A DNA stretch of 64,000 bases from Nitrospirota bacterium (GCA_016207885.1 JACQZE010000003.1:186001-250000), one strand, 5' to 3'; positions 24,705 to 33,898 are shown, counted from the stretch's first letter. The notes: a model not told the origin generated them from the sequence alone. A program made the numbers and translations.

Positions 24705-25679
24705 TTACTTCTTCTTGCCTTTGGCCTTTTGTGCGCTTTTCTTTTTTGCGGGGTTTACTGCTTTCTTCTTTACTGTTTTCTTCGCAGCAGTTTTTTTCTT
24801 GACCACTTTATGCTTTATTTCTTTCTTCACGGCAACTTTTTTCTTTTCAACTGTCTTCTTTATTGCCGGCCTCTTTTCAACAGCCTCTTCCGGCTTGGCC
24901 GCGGCTGGAACTTTATTATTCAGCTCATGCTCCATTAATGAGTGCGGCAGCGTCTTATCCAGTATCCTTTTAAGCTCCATGGCATTCTGTGGGGCGTATG
25001 CATTTGCGTCATTATTATAGAATATATAAACATCCTTGCCCTTCTTAAGATATTCCTTTATCTTATTTGCATCCTCTTTGATCTGTTCCGCGCTATAGCT
25101 TAAAGCATAATTCCCACCGGGGCCGTGCCGTTGAATATAGACAAAATCCGCGGTTACAGGCAGGTCATTAAGAAATTCAGGCGAGTCAGCCATACATATA
25201 GCTATATTTGATTCAGAAAGGAGTTTTATGACCTTTTTATTAAGCCAGCTCGCCTGTTTGAACTCAAAGACATGCCGGACAGGGTACTTGCTTATAACTT
25301 CAATAAAGCCCTCAAGGTTCTTTATGTTAACCTTAAGGTTAAGAGGAAACTGCCAGATAACAACCTCGAATTTCTCATGAAGAGGCAGGGTGACATTAAA
25401 AAAAGTTTCAAGAGGCAGAGTAACATCCTTCAGCTTCTTGATATGAGTAACAAACCTGCTTCCTTTAAGGCAGAAAGCAAAACCCGGCGGAGCCTCTGAA
25501 TACCACCTTTCAAACGCCTCTTTCTTTAACAGCCTGTAAAAAGTGATGCTAAGTTCAACGGAATCAAGCTTTTTTACATAATATGAGAGCCATCTTTTCT
25601 GCGTCAGTCCCTCAGGATAAAAGGTGTCCTTCCATGAATCATACAAGAATCCGCTGCAACCTATTTTATATTTAGGCAT
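24705..25679 (-). CDS. DUF72 protein with histone H1-like basic tail
   Basis: A 324-residue protein starting at ATG 25679 (MPKYKIGCSGF); an in-frame GTG at 25697 would add six residues. Residues 1-235 are a DUF72 (YecE) TIM-barrel domain: IGCSGFLYDSWKDTFYP, KLDSVELSITFYRLLKKE, FEFKQASWLN, and YIFYNNDANAYAPQNA. The last about 75 residues are unusual, almost all Lys, Ala, Val and Pro (for example KKKTAAKKTVKKKA), like the tail of histone H1 or AlgP, and should bind nucleic acid. The barrel's function is unknown. There is no ribosome-binding site, and TATAAT lies 9 bp before the ATG. Confidence 0.85.
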   Translation of the reverse strand: MPKYKIGCSGFLYDSWKDTFYPEGLTQKRWLSYYVKKLDSVELSITFYRLLKKEAFERWYSEAPPGFAFCLKGSRFVTHIKKLKDVTLPLETFFNVTLPLHEKFEVVIWQFPLNLKVNIKNLEGFIEVISKYPVRHVFEFKQASWLNKKVIKLLSESNIAICMADSPEFLNDLPVTADFVYIQRHGPGGNYALSYSAEQIKEDANKIKEYLKKGKDVYIFYNNDANAYAPQNAMELKRILDKTLPHSLMEHELNNKVPAAAKPEEAVEKRPAIKKTVEKKKVAVKKEIKHKVVKKKTAAKKTVKKKAVNPAKKKSAQKAKGKKK

Positions 25680-25762
25680 AGTAGGATGATTATACACTGA
25701 AATCGTCTGAAAGGGAACAAAAATCCAAAAAAATGCTTATTTTTCATTAATTCAGGAGATTA

Positions 25763-26869
25763 TTAATGATCGATATCAACCACATTTTTATGCTGTATAA
25801 CCCCCCCGCCGATTACAGTGTCACCATCATAAAAGACCGCGCTCTGCCCGGGGGCAGGGGCCCACTGCGGCTCATCAAATTCAACATTAACGGAATCACC
25901 GTCAGGCATTAATGTTGACTGAGCCTCTGTCATGGTGGAGCGAACCTTTACCTTTGCCCTTAAGGGTTCTTTCAGTTCTTCTATGGAGATCCAGTTCAGG
26001 CAGTTCACCTTAAAACTCTTCCGCAACGCATCCTCTCTCCCTCCGATCGTTATTATATTTTTTTTAGGGTCAATATCAATGACATAAGAAGGCATCAAAG
26101 ACTGTATGCCAAGCCCCTTTCTCTGGCCTATCGTATAAAAGGCGATGCCCTTGTGCTCTCCCAGAACCTTGCCTTCCATATTCAATACCTGCCCCGGGAT
26201 CAGCGTCCCTGGCGCATATTCCTTTATGAAATCCGCATAATGGATATCACCTACAAAACATATCTCCTGGCTCTCTGCCCTTAACGCATTAGCAAGCCCG
26301 AGCTCTTTGGCGATCTCCCTTGTCTTATCCTTTTTCAGGCCGCCCAATGGGAACACCGTCTTTGAAAGCTCCTTCTGTGTCATTGCGTAAAGAACGTAAG
26401 ACTGGTCTTTTTTAGGGTCGATCCCTTTAAGCAGTAAGTGGCGATCAGCGGGTTCTGGATTTCTAACTATTCTTGCATAATGGCCTGTTGCTACTATATC
26501 AGCATCAAGCTCCTCAGCCTTCTTTAGAAGAAAATCAAACTTGATGAACTTATTGCACAGGATACACGGGTTCGGGGTCAGCCCTTCAATATAGGAGGCG
26601 CAGAAACTTTTAATAACATCTTCGTAGAAATTGTCTCTCACATCAACAGTGTGATGTTCGATCCCGAGGTCTTGAGCAACCTTTCTGGCGATATTGATCG
26701 TCTCAATAGAACAGCATGCGTCAAGATTCGTTATATCTCTCTTGTCCCATAGTTCAAAGCTCAGGCCGATAACCTCATAGCCGTCTTTCTGAAGCAGATA
26801 CGCTGCAACCGATGAGTCCACGCCTCCGCTCATCGCAACTATCGCTTTTTTCTTTGATTTGTTCATCAT
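25763..26869 (-). CDS. mnmA: tRNA 2-thiouridylase MnmA
   Basis: A 368-residue enzyme that puts sulfur on U34 of tRNA Glu, Gln and Lys. The PP-loop is SGGVDSSVAAYLL (about 15-27). The catalytic Cys pair is in NPCILCNKFIKFD (about 104) and SQEICFVGD (about 204). Substrate contacts include TGHYAR and KDQSYVLY, and the C-terminal beta barrel starts near 280. It is divergent from argD. Confidence 0.96.
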   Translation of the reverse strand: MMNKSKKKAIVAMSGGVDSSVAAYLLQKDGYEVIGLSFELWDKRDITNLDACCSIETINIARKVAQDLGIEHHTVDVRDNFYEDVIKSFCASYIEGLTPNPCILCNKFIKFDFLLKKAEELDADIVATGHYARIVRNPEPADRHLLLKGIDPKKDQSYVLYAMTQKELSKTVFPLGGLKKDKTREIAKELGLANALRAESQEICFVGDIHYADFIKEYAPGTLIPGQVLNMEGKVLGEHKGIAFYTIGQRKGLGIQSLMPSYVIDIDPKKNIITIGGREDALRKSFKVNCLNWISIEELKEPLRAKVKVRSTMTEAQSTLMPDGDSVNVEFDEPQWAPAPGQSAVFYDGDTVIGGGVIQHKNVVDIDH

Positions 26870-27005
26870 ATTAATGGTTATTCAAGTTATAAATTATCCA
26901 TTCATATTAACATATGCGGTTCCCTGGCCACTCTTTTTTCATCATCAGCTGCCTGCCGCTGATTTATCATGCGTAACCATACTGATTTATGTTATATTTT
27001 CTGGT

Positions 27006-28199
27006 ATGAGCAGCAAGACAATTGAAGAATCCAAAAAATATCTGATGAATACATACGACCGTTCTCCTATCATCCTCAGGAAAGGCAGAGGCATGAAGGT
27101 ATGGGGGGCTGACGGCAAAGAATATCTTGATTTCGTCGGAGGCGTAGCTGTCAACTGCCTCGGGCACTGCTATCCGAAAGTTGTGATAGCGCTGCAGAAA
27201 CAGGCACAAAGGCTGCTGCATGTCTCAAACCTGTATCACATTGAACCGCAGATCAAACTTGCAAAACTGCTCGTGACAAACTCATTTGCTGACAAGGCAT
27301 TTTTCTGCAACTCAGGGACTGAGGCTGTTGAAGCAGCCATCAAGCTTGCCAGAAAATATTCAAAAGACCATACCCTCCCTGAAAAATATGAGATCATTAC
27401 TGCTGAGAACTCATTTCATGGGAGAACCCTTACATCACTAAGCGCTACAGGCCAGGAAAAGCTTCAGAAAGGTTTTGAGCCGCTCACCCCGGGTTTCAAA
27501 CATGTGCCCTTCAATAATATAGGCGCATTGAAGAACGCTATCACAAGGCACACCTGCGCTGTTATGCTTGAACCCATACAGGGAGAGGGCGGTGTCAGGG
27601 TGCCTGACAAAGACTATCTTAAACATGTCCGGGAGATTTGCAACGACCACGGGCTCCTTCTGATACTTGATGAGGTCCAGACCGGCATGGGCAGGACAGG
27701 AAAGTTATTCGCGTATGAACACTTCAATATGGAACCTGACATAATCTGCCTTGCAAAAGGGCTGGGCGGAGGAGTGGCTATCGGCGCTATGCTTGCAAAA
27801 GACTCTGTCGCAGCTTCATTCACTCACGGCTCTCATGGGTCCACATTCGGAGGCAACCCGCTTGCCTGCACCGCTGCTGTTGCTACAGTCGAGGCGATAC
27901 TGGAAGACGGCTTCATACTTGATAACTGCAGGCGGATGGGAGAGTACTTCATGAAAAACCTTGTGGAACTAAAAAAAGAGTTCCCGTCAACTGTGCTGGA
28001 TGCAAGAGGCATGGGACTGCTCCTTGGGCTTGAGATAACAAGGTCAGGCAGCGAAATAGTAAGGGCATGCGCCGAAAGAGGGATACTTATTAACTGCGTC
28101 CGGGGCAACGTGCTCCGTTTCATCCCTCCTTTAATAGTGGTCGAGAAGGAGATAGACCAGCTTATGGATGTGCTCGCAGAAGTTTTAGAAAGGATATGA
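27006..28199 (+). CDS. argD: Acetylornithine aminotransferase ArgD
   Basis: A 397-residue class-III PLP aminotransferase in arginine synthesis. ATG 27006 (MSSKTIEESKKYLMNTYDR) gives the usual length; the frame is open to 26859 but that extension does not match the family. Motifs: FCNSGTEAVEAAIKLAR, FHGRTLTSLSATG, LILDEVQTGMGRTG, the PLP Lys in ICLAKGLGGG, and HGSTFGGNPLACTAA. No ribosome-binding site is seen; TATATT lies 7 bp before the ATG, so a leaderless mRNA is possible. argF follows by 41 bp. Confidence 0.95.
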   Translation: MSSKTIEESKKYLMNTYDRSPIILRKGRGMKVWGADGKEYLDFVGGVAVNCLGHCYPKVVIALQKQAQRLLHVSNLYHIEPQIKLAKLLVTNSFADKAFFCNSGTEAVEAAIKLARKYSKDHTLPEKYEIITAENSFHGRTLTSLSATGQEKLQKGFEPLTPGFKHVPFNNIGALKNAITRHTCAVMLEPIQGEGGVRVPDKDYLKHVREICNDHGLLLILDEVQTGMGRTGKLFAYEHFNMEPDIICLAKGLGGGVAIGAMLAKDSVAASFTHGSHGSTFGGNPLACTAAVATVEAILEDGFILDNCRRMGEYFMKNLVELKKEFPSTVLDARGMGLLLGLEITRSGSEIVRACAERGILINCVRGNVLRFIPPLIVVEKEIDQLMDVLAEVLERI

Positions 28200-28240
28200 T
28201 ATAGGGCTGTTCTCGCCTGAAGATCAAAAAACTATTTATT

Positions 28241-29143
28241 ATGAAGAGAGATTATCTTACATTTCTGGACATCACGGCAAAAGAGGTTGAGGCACTTATC
28301 AACAGGGCCATTGAACTTAAGGCCGGCAAGGACGCGTCAGCCTGCCCCCTCATCGGCAGGAGTATAGGGCTCCTCTTTGACAAGGCATCAACAAGAACGA
28401 GGATATCCTTTCAGGCAGGCATATACCAGCTTGGCGCGCAGGGTATCTATATCAATGCAGCTGAACTCCAGCTCGGAAGGGGAGAAACGATAGAGGACAC
28501 AGCAAGGGTCCTGTCGAGATATCTTGATGCCATCGTTATAAGGACATTCGCGCATGAGACGATCGAAAAGTTCGCGTCTAACGCTGCCATACCGGTTATC
28601 AACGGGCTGACAGACCTGCACCATCCCTGCCAGGCGCTCGCTGATATCATGACTATCAAAGAGAAGAAGGGAAGGCTCGCCGGGATAAAGATCGTATACA
28701 TCGGAGACGGCAACAACGTTGCGAACTCATTGATAGAGGCGGCTATGCTTACAGGTATGGACCTTACCATAGCCTGCCCTGAAGGCTATGAGCCTGACAG
28801 TAATATATTAAAAAATGCGGTCTCCAATAATGCAAAAGTGCAAGTCACCAGCAACCCCAAAGACGCGGCAAGGGATGCTGACGTGCTTTATACTGACGTG
28901 TGGGTGAGCATGGGCCAGGAAGAGGAATCTGAAAAGAAGAAGAATGTCTTCTCTGATTATCAGATAAATAAAGGCCTGCTGGCTTTGGCAAAAAAGGATG
29001 CGATAGTAATGCATTGCCTGCCTGCCCACAGGGAAGAAGAGATAACGCATGATGTTATAGAATCAAGCCAGAGCGTTGTATTTGACCAGGCAGAGAACAG
29101 GCTCCACACGCAAAAGGCGCTTCTTGAGACGCTTCTTAAATGA
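28241..29143 (+). CDS. argF: Ornithine carbamoyltransferase ArgF
   Basis: A 300-residue transcarbamoylase forming citrulline from ornithine and carbamoyl phosphate. Carbamoyl-phosphate site: FDKASTRTRISFQAG (about 47-61). Others: LHHPCQALADIMTI, GDGNNVANSLIEA, and the catalytic HCLPAHR near 255 with Cys. It lies in an arginine operon with argD. Confidence 0.96.
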   Translation: MKRDYLTFLDITAKEVEALINRAIELKAGKDASACPLIGRSIGLLFDKASTRTRISFQAGIYQLGAQGIYINAAELQLGRGETIEDTARVLSRYLDAIVIRTFAHETIEKFASNAAIPVINGLTDLHHPCQALADIMTIKEKKGRLAGIKIVYIGDGNNVANSLIEAAMLTGMDLTIACPEGYEPDSNILKNAVSNNAKVQVTSNPKDAARDADVLYTDVWVSMGQEEESEKKKNVFSDYQINKGLLALAKKDAIVMHCLPAHREEEITHDVIESSQSVVFDQAENRLHTQKALLETLLK

Positions 29144-29235
29144 ACAAGTTTTATAACTCTTTTTGATGTTTCATCATAATAAAAACACCTACTGTTGCCT
29201 TGCATTGTATAAGTATTAAGCCTTATAATTCCTCT

Positions 29236-29679
29236 ATGCAATCAACAACAGTCAGCCATTTAATATCTAACAGCAAAACTTTTTTCGGGCTTGAAGGTCT
29301 TGTTGCATTATATGTCTATGGCTCCCTGATTTCCGGAAAGCTCCGAGAAGAGAGTGATATTGATATAGCTATTCTGCCATGTTATAAGACTACAGACGAT
29401 GAAAGAATTGAATTGATCTCAAAGGTTGAAGGCTGCGTCAGCAGCATTCTTAAAGATACCGGTGTGCAGAGAGAGGTGAGCGTGCTTGACCTGAGAGGGA
29501 AATACGTATCTTTATTATTACAGTACAAAGTGATTACTGAGGGAATTATTTTGTATGAGAACAGTAAGGAAGAAAGGTTCGAATTTGAAAACGCTGTAAA
29601 AGGCGAATATTTTGATTTTGTGCCGTTTATTGAGTCGTTAAGAAAGAGGAGCCATGGAGATATATTCCAGAAAGTTTGA
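29236..29679 (+). CDS. mntA: MntA-type nucleotidyltransferase antitoxin
   Basis: A 147-residue MNT-domain protein from ATG 29236. The family motif GS-x10-D-x-D is exact: GSLISGKLREESDID near residue 34. In HepT-MntA systems MntA adds AMP groups to a tyrosine of the HepT toxin. The gene overlaps hepT by 26 nt. TATAAT (29224-29229) ends 6 bp before the ATG and there is no ribosome-binding site, so the mRNA may be leaderless. The antitoxin precedes the toxin here. Confidence 0.85.
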   Translation: MQSTTVSHLISNSKTFFGLEGLVALYVYGSLISGKLREESDIDIAILPCYKTTDDERIELISKVEGCVSSILKDTGVQREVSVLDLRGKYVSLLLQYKVITEGIILYENSKEERFEFENAVKGEYFDFVPFIESLRKRSHGDIFQKV

Positions 29680-30073
29680 CTTAATAAAAGACTGTATCAA
29701 TAAATTATCTGTAATAAAGAAAGAAAATTCCACCCTCGATAAGTATAGAACCACCTGGAAAGATAAAGATTCCGCTGAAAGAAATATTCAAAAAGTTGTT
29801 GAAGCGATAATTGATATAGGTAAAATGATTGTCTCTGAAAAAAAACTTAGAGAACCCTCTAACAACAGAGAGGTCTTTATTATCCTTGAGGAAAACAATA
29901 TCTTTCCTTCCGGGTTCATCTCTCTCATAGATAAAATGGTCGGCATGAGAAATATCATTGTTCATAGCTATGACAGGATAGATGATGCCATTGTTTACGG
30001 AGTCCTTGAGAAGAATCTCGATGACATTAAAAAACTGACCACTATCCTAAAGAAAGCATGTCTCCCGACATGA
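29654..30073 (+). CDS. hepT: HepT-type HEPN toxin
   Basis: A 139-residue all-helical HEPN (DUF86) protein. The catalytic and AMPylation motif R-x4-H-x-Y is present as RNIIVHSY near residue 106. HepT toxins are RNases held inactive by MntA. The gene overlaps mntA upstream by 26 nt and the glycolytic gene gpmI downstream by 16 nt, which ties toxin translation to a housekeeping gene. Confidence 0.87.
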   Translation: MEIYSRKFDLIKDCINKLSVIKKENSTLDKYRTTWKDKDSAERNIQKVVEAIIDIGKMIVSEKKLREPSNNREVFIILEENNIFPSGFISLIDKMVGMRNIIVHSYDRIDDAIVYGVLEKNLDDIKKLTTILKKACLPT

Positions 30074-31593
30074 GACCATCCGTCCTCATAGTCCTTGACG
30101 GATGGGGCATAGGAAGCGACCCGGAAATAAACGCTCAGGAAAAAGCAGACATCCATTTTTACAAAAGCCTCCTCAAAGAATATCCACATACATCACTTCA
30201 ATGTTCAGGAGAGTCTGTCGGGCTGCCTGAAGGCACGATGGGCAACTCTGAGGTCGGGCACCTAAACCTCGGCGCAGGCCGTATCGTGTATCAGGATCTC
30301 ACAAGGATAAACAAGGCGATCAAAGACGGCTCTTTTTATAATAATGCCGCATTTAATTCGGCAATTGATGCGGCAGTCAAAAACGGAAGTGCGCTTCATC
30401 TTCTCGGCCTGCTCTCTGACGGAGGAGTCCACAGCCACATCAGCCATCTTTACGCGCTGATAGACCTTGCGCTTAATAAAGGTTTAAAGAAGATATTCAT
30501 ACACGCATTCATGGACGGCAGGGACACGCCGCCAGAGTCAGGGATAAACTATATAAATGCGCTTGAAGACTTTATCAAAGATAAACCATCTGTAAAGATA
30601 GCCACCGTCATCGGCAGATACTGGGCTATGGACAGGGATAAAAGATGGGAGCGGGTTGCGCTTGCGTACAAGACGCTTGCGAATGGCGAAGGGAAAAGAT
30701 GTAGATCTGCGAAAGAGGCAGTTGAAGAAAGCTACAGGATAAATGAGGCCGATGAATTTATAAAACCCTGCGTGATAGTTGACAAGAGCGGCATCATCGG
30801 AAATATAACGGACGGGGATTCCGTCATATTCTTTAACTTCAGGGCGGACAGGGCAAGAGAGATAACCATAGCGCTTACTGATAAAAACTTTAACGGCTTC
30901 AATAGAGAGAAGCTGCCTGAGCCGGGCTCTTTTGTAACGATGACTATGTATGAAGAGGCCTTTCCATTCCAGGCTGCATATCCGCCTGTCAGGCTCACAA
31001 ATATATTAGGCGAAGTACTGAGCAGAAATAGCATGAAGCAGCTCAGGATCGCCGAGACAGAGAAGTACGCGCATGTAACTTACTTCTTTAACGGCGGAGA
31101 AGAGGAACCATTCCCCGGCGAAGACAGGGCGCTTATCCCTTCTCCAAAAGAGGTCGCGACCTATGACCTGAAGCCTGAGATGAGCGCGTACGAAGTTACA
31201 GATGAAGTTTTGAAGAGACTTGATACAAAGGCATACGACTTCATCCTGCTGAACTTTGCCAACCCTGACATGGTGGGGCACACCGGCATTATGAAGGCTG
31301 CTGTGAAAGCATGCGAGACGATTGATAAATGCCTGAAGAAGATCGTTGAAAAGGTGTCTTCTATCGGAGGGCTTGTCATCATAACATCAGACCACGGGAA
31401 CTGCGACCGGATGATGGACGGCAAAACTCCGCACACAGCGCATACCACCAACCCTGTCCCTTTTATCCTCTTGAAGCAGGGCGTCAGGCTCAGGGATAAA
31501 GGCATTCTCGCTGATGTTGCTCCCACGTTACTTGAACTCATGGGAATTGAGAAGCCCGAAGAGATGACAGGTGTGAGCCTGATTGTAAAATAA
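30058..31593 (+). CDS. gpmI: 2,3-bisphosphoglycerate-independent phosphoglycerate mutase
   Basis: A 511-residue alkaline-phosphatase-superfamily enzyme converting 3- to 2-phosphoglycerate with two Mn2+. Motifs: VLIVLDGWGIG (metal Asp), the phosphoserine in TMGNSEVGHLNLGAGR, FMDGRDTPPESG, NFRADRARE, NFANPDMVGHTG, and ITSDHGNCDRM. It may start at ATG 30058 or at 30070, which overlaps the hepT stop as ATGA; no strong ribosome-binding site decides. It is the last gene of the mntA-hepT-gpmI overlap chain and comF follows by 13 bp. Confidence 0.96.
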   Translation: MSPDMRPSVLIVLDGWGIGSDPEINAQEKADIHFYKSLLKEYPHTSLQCSGESVGLPEGTMGNSEVGHLNLGAGRIVYQDLTRINKAIKDGSFYNNAAFNSAIDAAVKNGSALHLLGLLSDGGVHSHISHLYALIDLALNKGLKKIFIHAFMDGRDTPPESGINYINALEDFIKDKPSVKIATVIGRYWAMDRDKRWERVALAYKTLANGEGKRCRSAKEAVEESYRINEADEFIKPCVIVDKSGIIGNITDGDSVIFFNFRADRAREITIALTDKNFNGFNREKLPEPGSFVTMTMYEEAFPFQAAYPPVRLTNILGEVLSRNSMKQLRIAETEKYAHVTYFFNGGEEEPFPGEDRALIPSPKEVATYDLKPEMSAYEVTDEVLKRLDTKAYDFILLNFANPDMVGHTGIMKAAVKACETIDKCLKKIVEKVSSIGGLVIITSDHGNCDRMMDGKTPHTAHTTNPVPFILLKQGVRLRDKGILADVAPTLLELMGIEKPEEMTGVSLIVK

Positions 31594-31606
31594 AGAACAA
31601 TTACCG

Positions 31607-32305
31607 ATGCTCAACAAAATCCTGAACATCCTCTTTCCTGAAACCTGCCCTGTTTGTAAGAAGCCTTCATCTGACCATAAAACAGCCCCCATCTGCGCCA
31701 ACTGCTGGGCAACTGTCATGCCTTATGAAGGCCCTTCATGCCTCAGATGCGGAACGCCTCTTGCCTCTGATCTTTCATCAACCTGCGGAGAATGTCATAA
31801 GAATGAGCCGTCCTTTGATAATGCGCAATGCTTCGGCCTGCATGAAGGCGCTCTGCAGAAAGCTATCAGCTTATTTAAGTTTCATGGCATAAAACGCCTC
31901 TCATATCCTCTGTCAGAAAAGTTACTGCTCAAACAACTCCCGCAGGCTGACATACTCCTGCCTGTGCCTCTGCATAAAAAACGCCTGAAGTACAGAGGCT
32001 TCAACCAGTCCGCGCTTCTTGGAAAATATATCGCACAAAGATCGGGTATGCCTTTAGCGCTGAATACTCTCGTCAGAATAAAGAACACAGTTCCGCAGGT
32101 CGGGCTAAGCGCGGCTGATAGAGAACGCAATATCAAAAACGCCTTTGATGTGATCTCAGAAGAAAAGATAAAGGGCAAAAAGATAATGCTCGTTGATGAT
32201 GTATTCACAACAGGCGCAACCGTGCGGGAATGCTCAAAGTTTTTAAAAAGAGCCGGGGCTGATAAAGTTTATGTCGTGACACTGACACATGGGAAGTTGG
32301 ATTAA
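31607..32305 (+). CDS. comF: ComF-family phosphoribosyltransferase-like protein
   Basis: A 232-residue protein of the ComF family linked to DNA uptake. The N-terminal zinc finger has Cys pairs CPVCKK, CANC, CLRC and CGEC (about 15-65). The C-terminal domain has the PRPP-binding loop IMLVDDVFTTGATVREC near 190-206. The LKYRGFNQSALLGK stretch is typical of the family. Other competence genes are not in the window. Confidence 0.92.
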   Translation: MLNKILNILFPETCPVCKKPSSDHKTAPICANCWATVMPYEGPSCLRCGTPLASDLSSTCGECHKNEPSFDNAQCFGLHEGALQKAISLFKFHGIKRLSYPLSEKLLLKQLPQADILLPVPLHKKRLKYRGFNQSALLGKYIAQRSGMPLALNTLVRIKNTVPQVGLSAADRERNIKNAFDVISEEKIKGKKIMLVDDVFTTGATVRECSKFLKRAGADKVYVVTLTHGKLD

Positions 32306-32307
32306 TA

Positions 32308-32380
32308 TTCCCCTCTATCAAGAGGGGTGCAGGGGTGTGTTATCTCCCCACTTTAGTAAAGGGGGGCAAGGGGGGATTTT
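32308..32380. repeat. Dispersed C/G-run hairpin repeat (family E, copy 1)
   Basis: TTCCCCTCTATCAAGAGGGG forms a stem-loop. It is followed by AGGGGTGTGTTAT and a second hairpin CTCCCCACTTTAGTAAAGGG. The first half closely matches the reverse complement of 49620-49657. It lies just after comF, marks the start of an AT-rich patch, and may act as a terminator. Confidence 0.7.
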
Positions 32381-32501
32381 ATGATCATTAAAGATTTTTG
32401 TTTACAATCTCCATAGAAATACAATATATTTAATTCACATGCTTTATTTGCAATACATCTGGCACTACAGATAAAACACTATAAGAAAAGGAAAACCTAT
32501 C

Positions 32502-32780
32502 ATGTCATTTAGCAAAGAACGACAAGACTATCATTTAACACCACATGGGTGGGTAGAGGGTTCATTTGAAGGCGATGCTTTAGGAGGAACAAAACATGCT
32601 GACGTTCCTATGGATCGCTTGTTGACTGTTTCGTGCTATGACGAAAAGGCTTCTCCTTATTCAGAGCCATTTTTTTATGACAAGCTAACTTGGCAAACTG
32701 ACGACAAAGATAAAATCGATGCTTCAATCAAAAAATACGGCGATAAACCGGACTGGTTTGGATACAAGAAAATAAAATAA
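32502..32780 (+). CDS. Hypothetical 92-residue protein
   Basis: A small soluble protein with AAAAGGAAAA before ATG 32502. It is rich in Asp, Lys, Tyr and Trp (YHLTPHGWVEGSFEGD; PFFYDKLTWQTDDKDKIDAS). It has no signal peptide, membrane segment or catalytic motif that I recognise. It lies in the AT-rich patch before the EVE-nuclease gene, so it may be part of the acquired DNA. Confidence 0.6.
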   Translation: MSFSKERQDYHLTPHGWVEGSFEGDALGGTKHADVPMDRLLTVSCYDEKASPYSEPFFYDKLTWQTDDKDKIDASIKKYGDKPDWFGYKKIK

Positions 32781-32878
32781 GATTTTATAACAAAGAGATT
32801 GAATGTAGGTGAGCTAAGTATTAAGTATAATGTTGTTCAAATATTTAAAAATCATTAACTGCATTAAAGAATAATAAA

Positions 32879-33898
32879 ATGAAAATTTGGCAGGTAGCAG
32901 CAGGCGATGGCAGCCGCGATTATGCGGATGTCTTTCTAAAGTTCGGAGTAATTCTCGTTGGTCCTGGTTCCGAAGGTAACTACTTCTCGAATCAAGACAC
33001 TTATAATAATCCTGATAGTTGGGCTTATCGCCCATTTATCAAGACACTATCAGAGGAGCTTGCCAAAGGTGATCTTGTAGTATTGAAGCGTCCCAGCGGT
33101 TACAACTGGGAAATCGTTGCAGTCGGGGAAATCACATCAGACTATCTCTTTGAAAATGTCTTTGGTGACGTGGACGGATGGGATCTTCAACATTGCCGAA
33201 GAATAAGCTGGAAGACACCAGTTTTGCAAACCATCATTAGTGGCCTTCGCCGCGGAACTCTTGTTGGCGTTAATCATCAACAAGCGGTCGGGGAAGTGAA
33301 CAAAGTCTGGTCGAGTGGACTCCAAGTTGCCTCTATTCCTATTCCGATTGAACCAGAAGAAATAAGCGTCGATCAGCTTATCGATTCACTAATGATCGAA
33401 GGCTTACCAGGACAAAATGCTGAACTCATTGCAAACACGATTTGGCGCCTTCGAAGAGTCGCAAAGTGGTATAGCTCCCATGGTTCAGATGTCGGTGAGC
33501 ATGAAATACGAACATTTCTGATAGTACCTCTTCTTACATCTTTAGGGTGGGCTGAGCAAAAAGTAAAAATCGAATGGAATAACATCGATGTTGCGCTTTT
33601 CGACACACCATACTCCAAACAGAGCAAGCCACTTGTAATCATCGAATCTAAGCGCCTATGGGATGGTCTGCGCTATGCTCCAGACCAGGCTATTAGTTAC
33701 GCACAGTCATATCCTGCTTGCGACAGATTCATTGTCTCAGACGGTATTCGCTACAAACTTTTTCGAAGAGAAGGCGATCAGTGGAGCTATACTGCCTATA
33801 TGAACTTGCTGGCTCCAAAACGAATTCACCCCTACGAATCTGGTGTTGATGGTGCTGTATCATTTTTTCTTGCACTGATCCCAAAGGGGGCAATCTAA
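32879..33898 (+). CDS. Putative EVE-like/PD-(D/E)XK nuclease fusion (defence candidate)
   Basis: A 339-residue protein. Residues 1-125 look like an EVE/PUA-type fold that reads modified bases: MKIWQVAAGDG, KGDLVVLKRPSGYNWEIVAVGEI, and a final GWDLQHCRRISWK. Residues 205-320 resemble the N-terminal nuclease domain of type I restriction HsdR: Glu207 in GEHEIRTFLIVPLLTSLGW, Asp237 in NIDVALF, and Glu256-x-Lys258 in VIIESKRLW, which fit a PD-(D/E)XK site. Then come ALDQ-like APDQAISYAQ and CDRFIVSDGIRYKLF. A linker of about 80 residues joins them. The most likely role is cutting modified foreign DNA, by inference. It is AT-rich relative to its neighbours and has no ribosome-binding site. Confidence 0.65.
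   Translation: MKIWQVAAGDGSRDYADVFLKFGVILVGPGSEGNYFSNQDTYNNPDSWAYRPFIKTLSEELAKGDLVVLKRPSGYNWEIVAVGEITSDYLFENVFGDVDGWDLQHCRRISWKTPVLQTIISGLRRGTLVGVNHQQAVGEVNKVWSSGLQVASIPIPIEPEEISVDQLIDSLMIEGLPGQNAELIANTIWRLRRVAKWYSSHGSDVGEHEIRTFLIVPLLTSLGWAEQKVKIEWNNIDVALFDTPYSKQSKPLVIIESKRLWDGLRYAPDQAISYAQSYPACDRFIVSDGIRYKLFRREGDQWSYTAYMNLLAPKRIHPYESGVDGAVSFFLALIPKGAI

Noticed and set aside
26859-27005. N-terminal extension of argD
   Set aside because: The open frame continues upstream but overlaps the start of the divergent mnmA and lacks similarity to the family. ATG 27006 gives the normal length.
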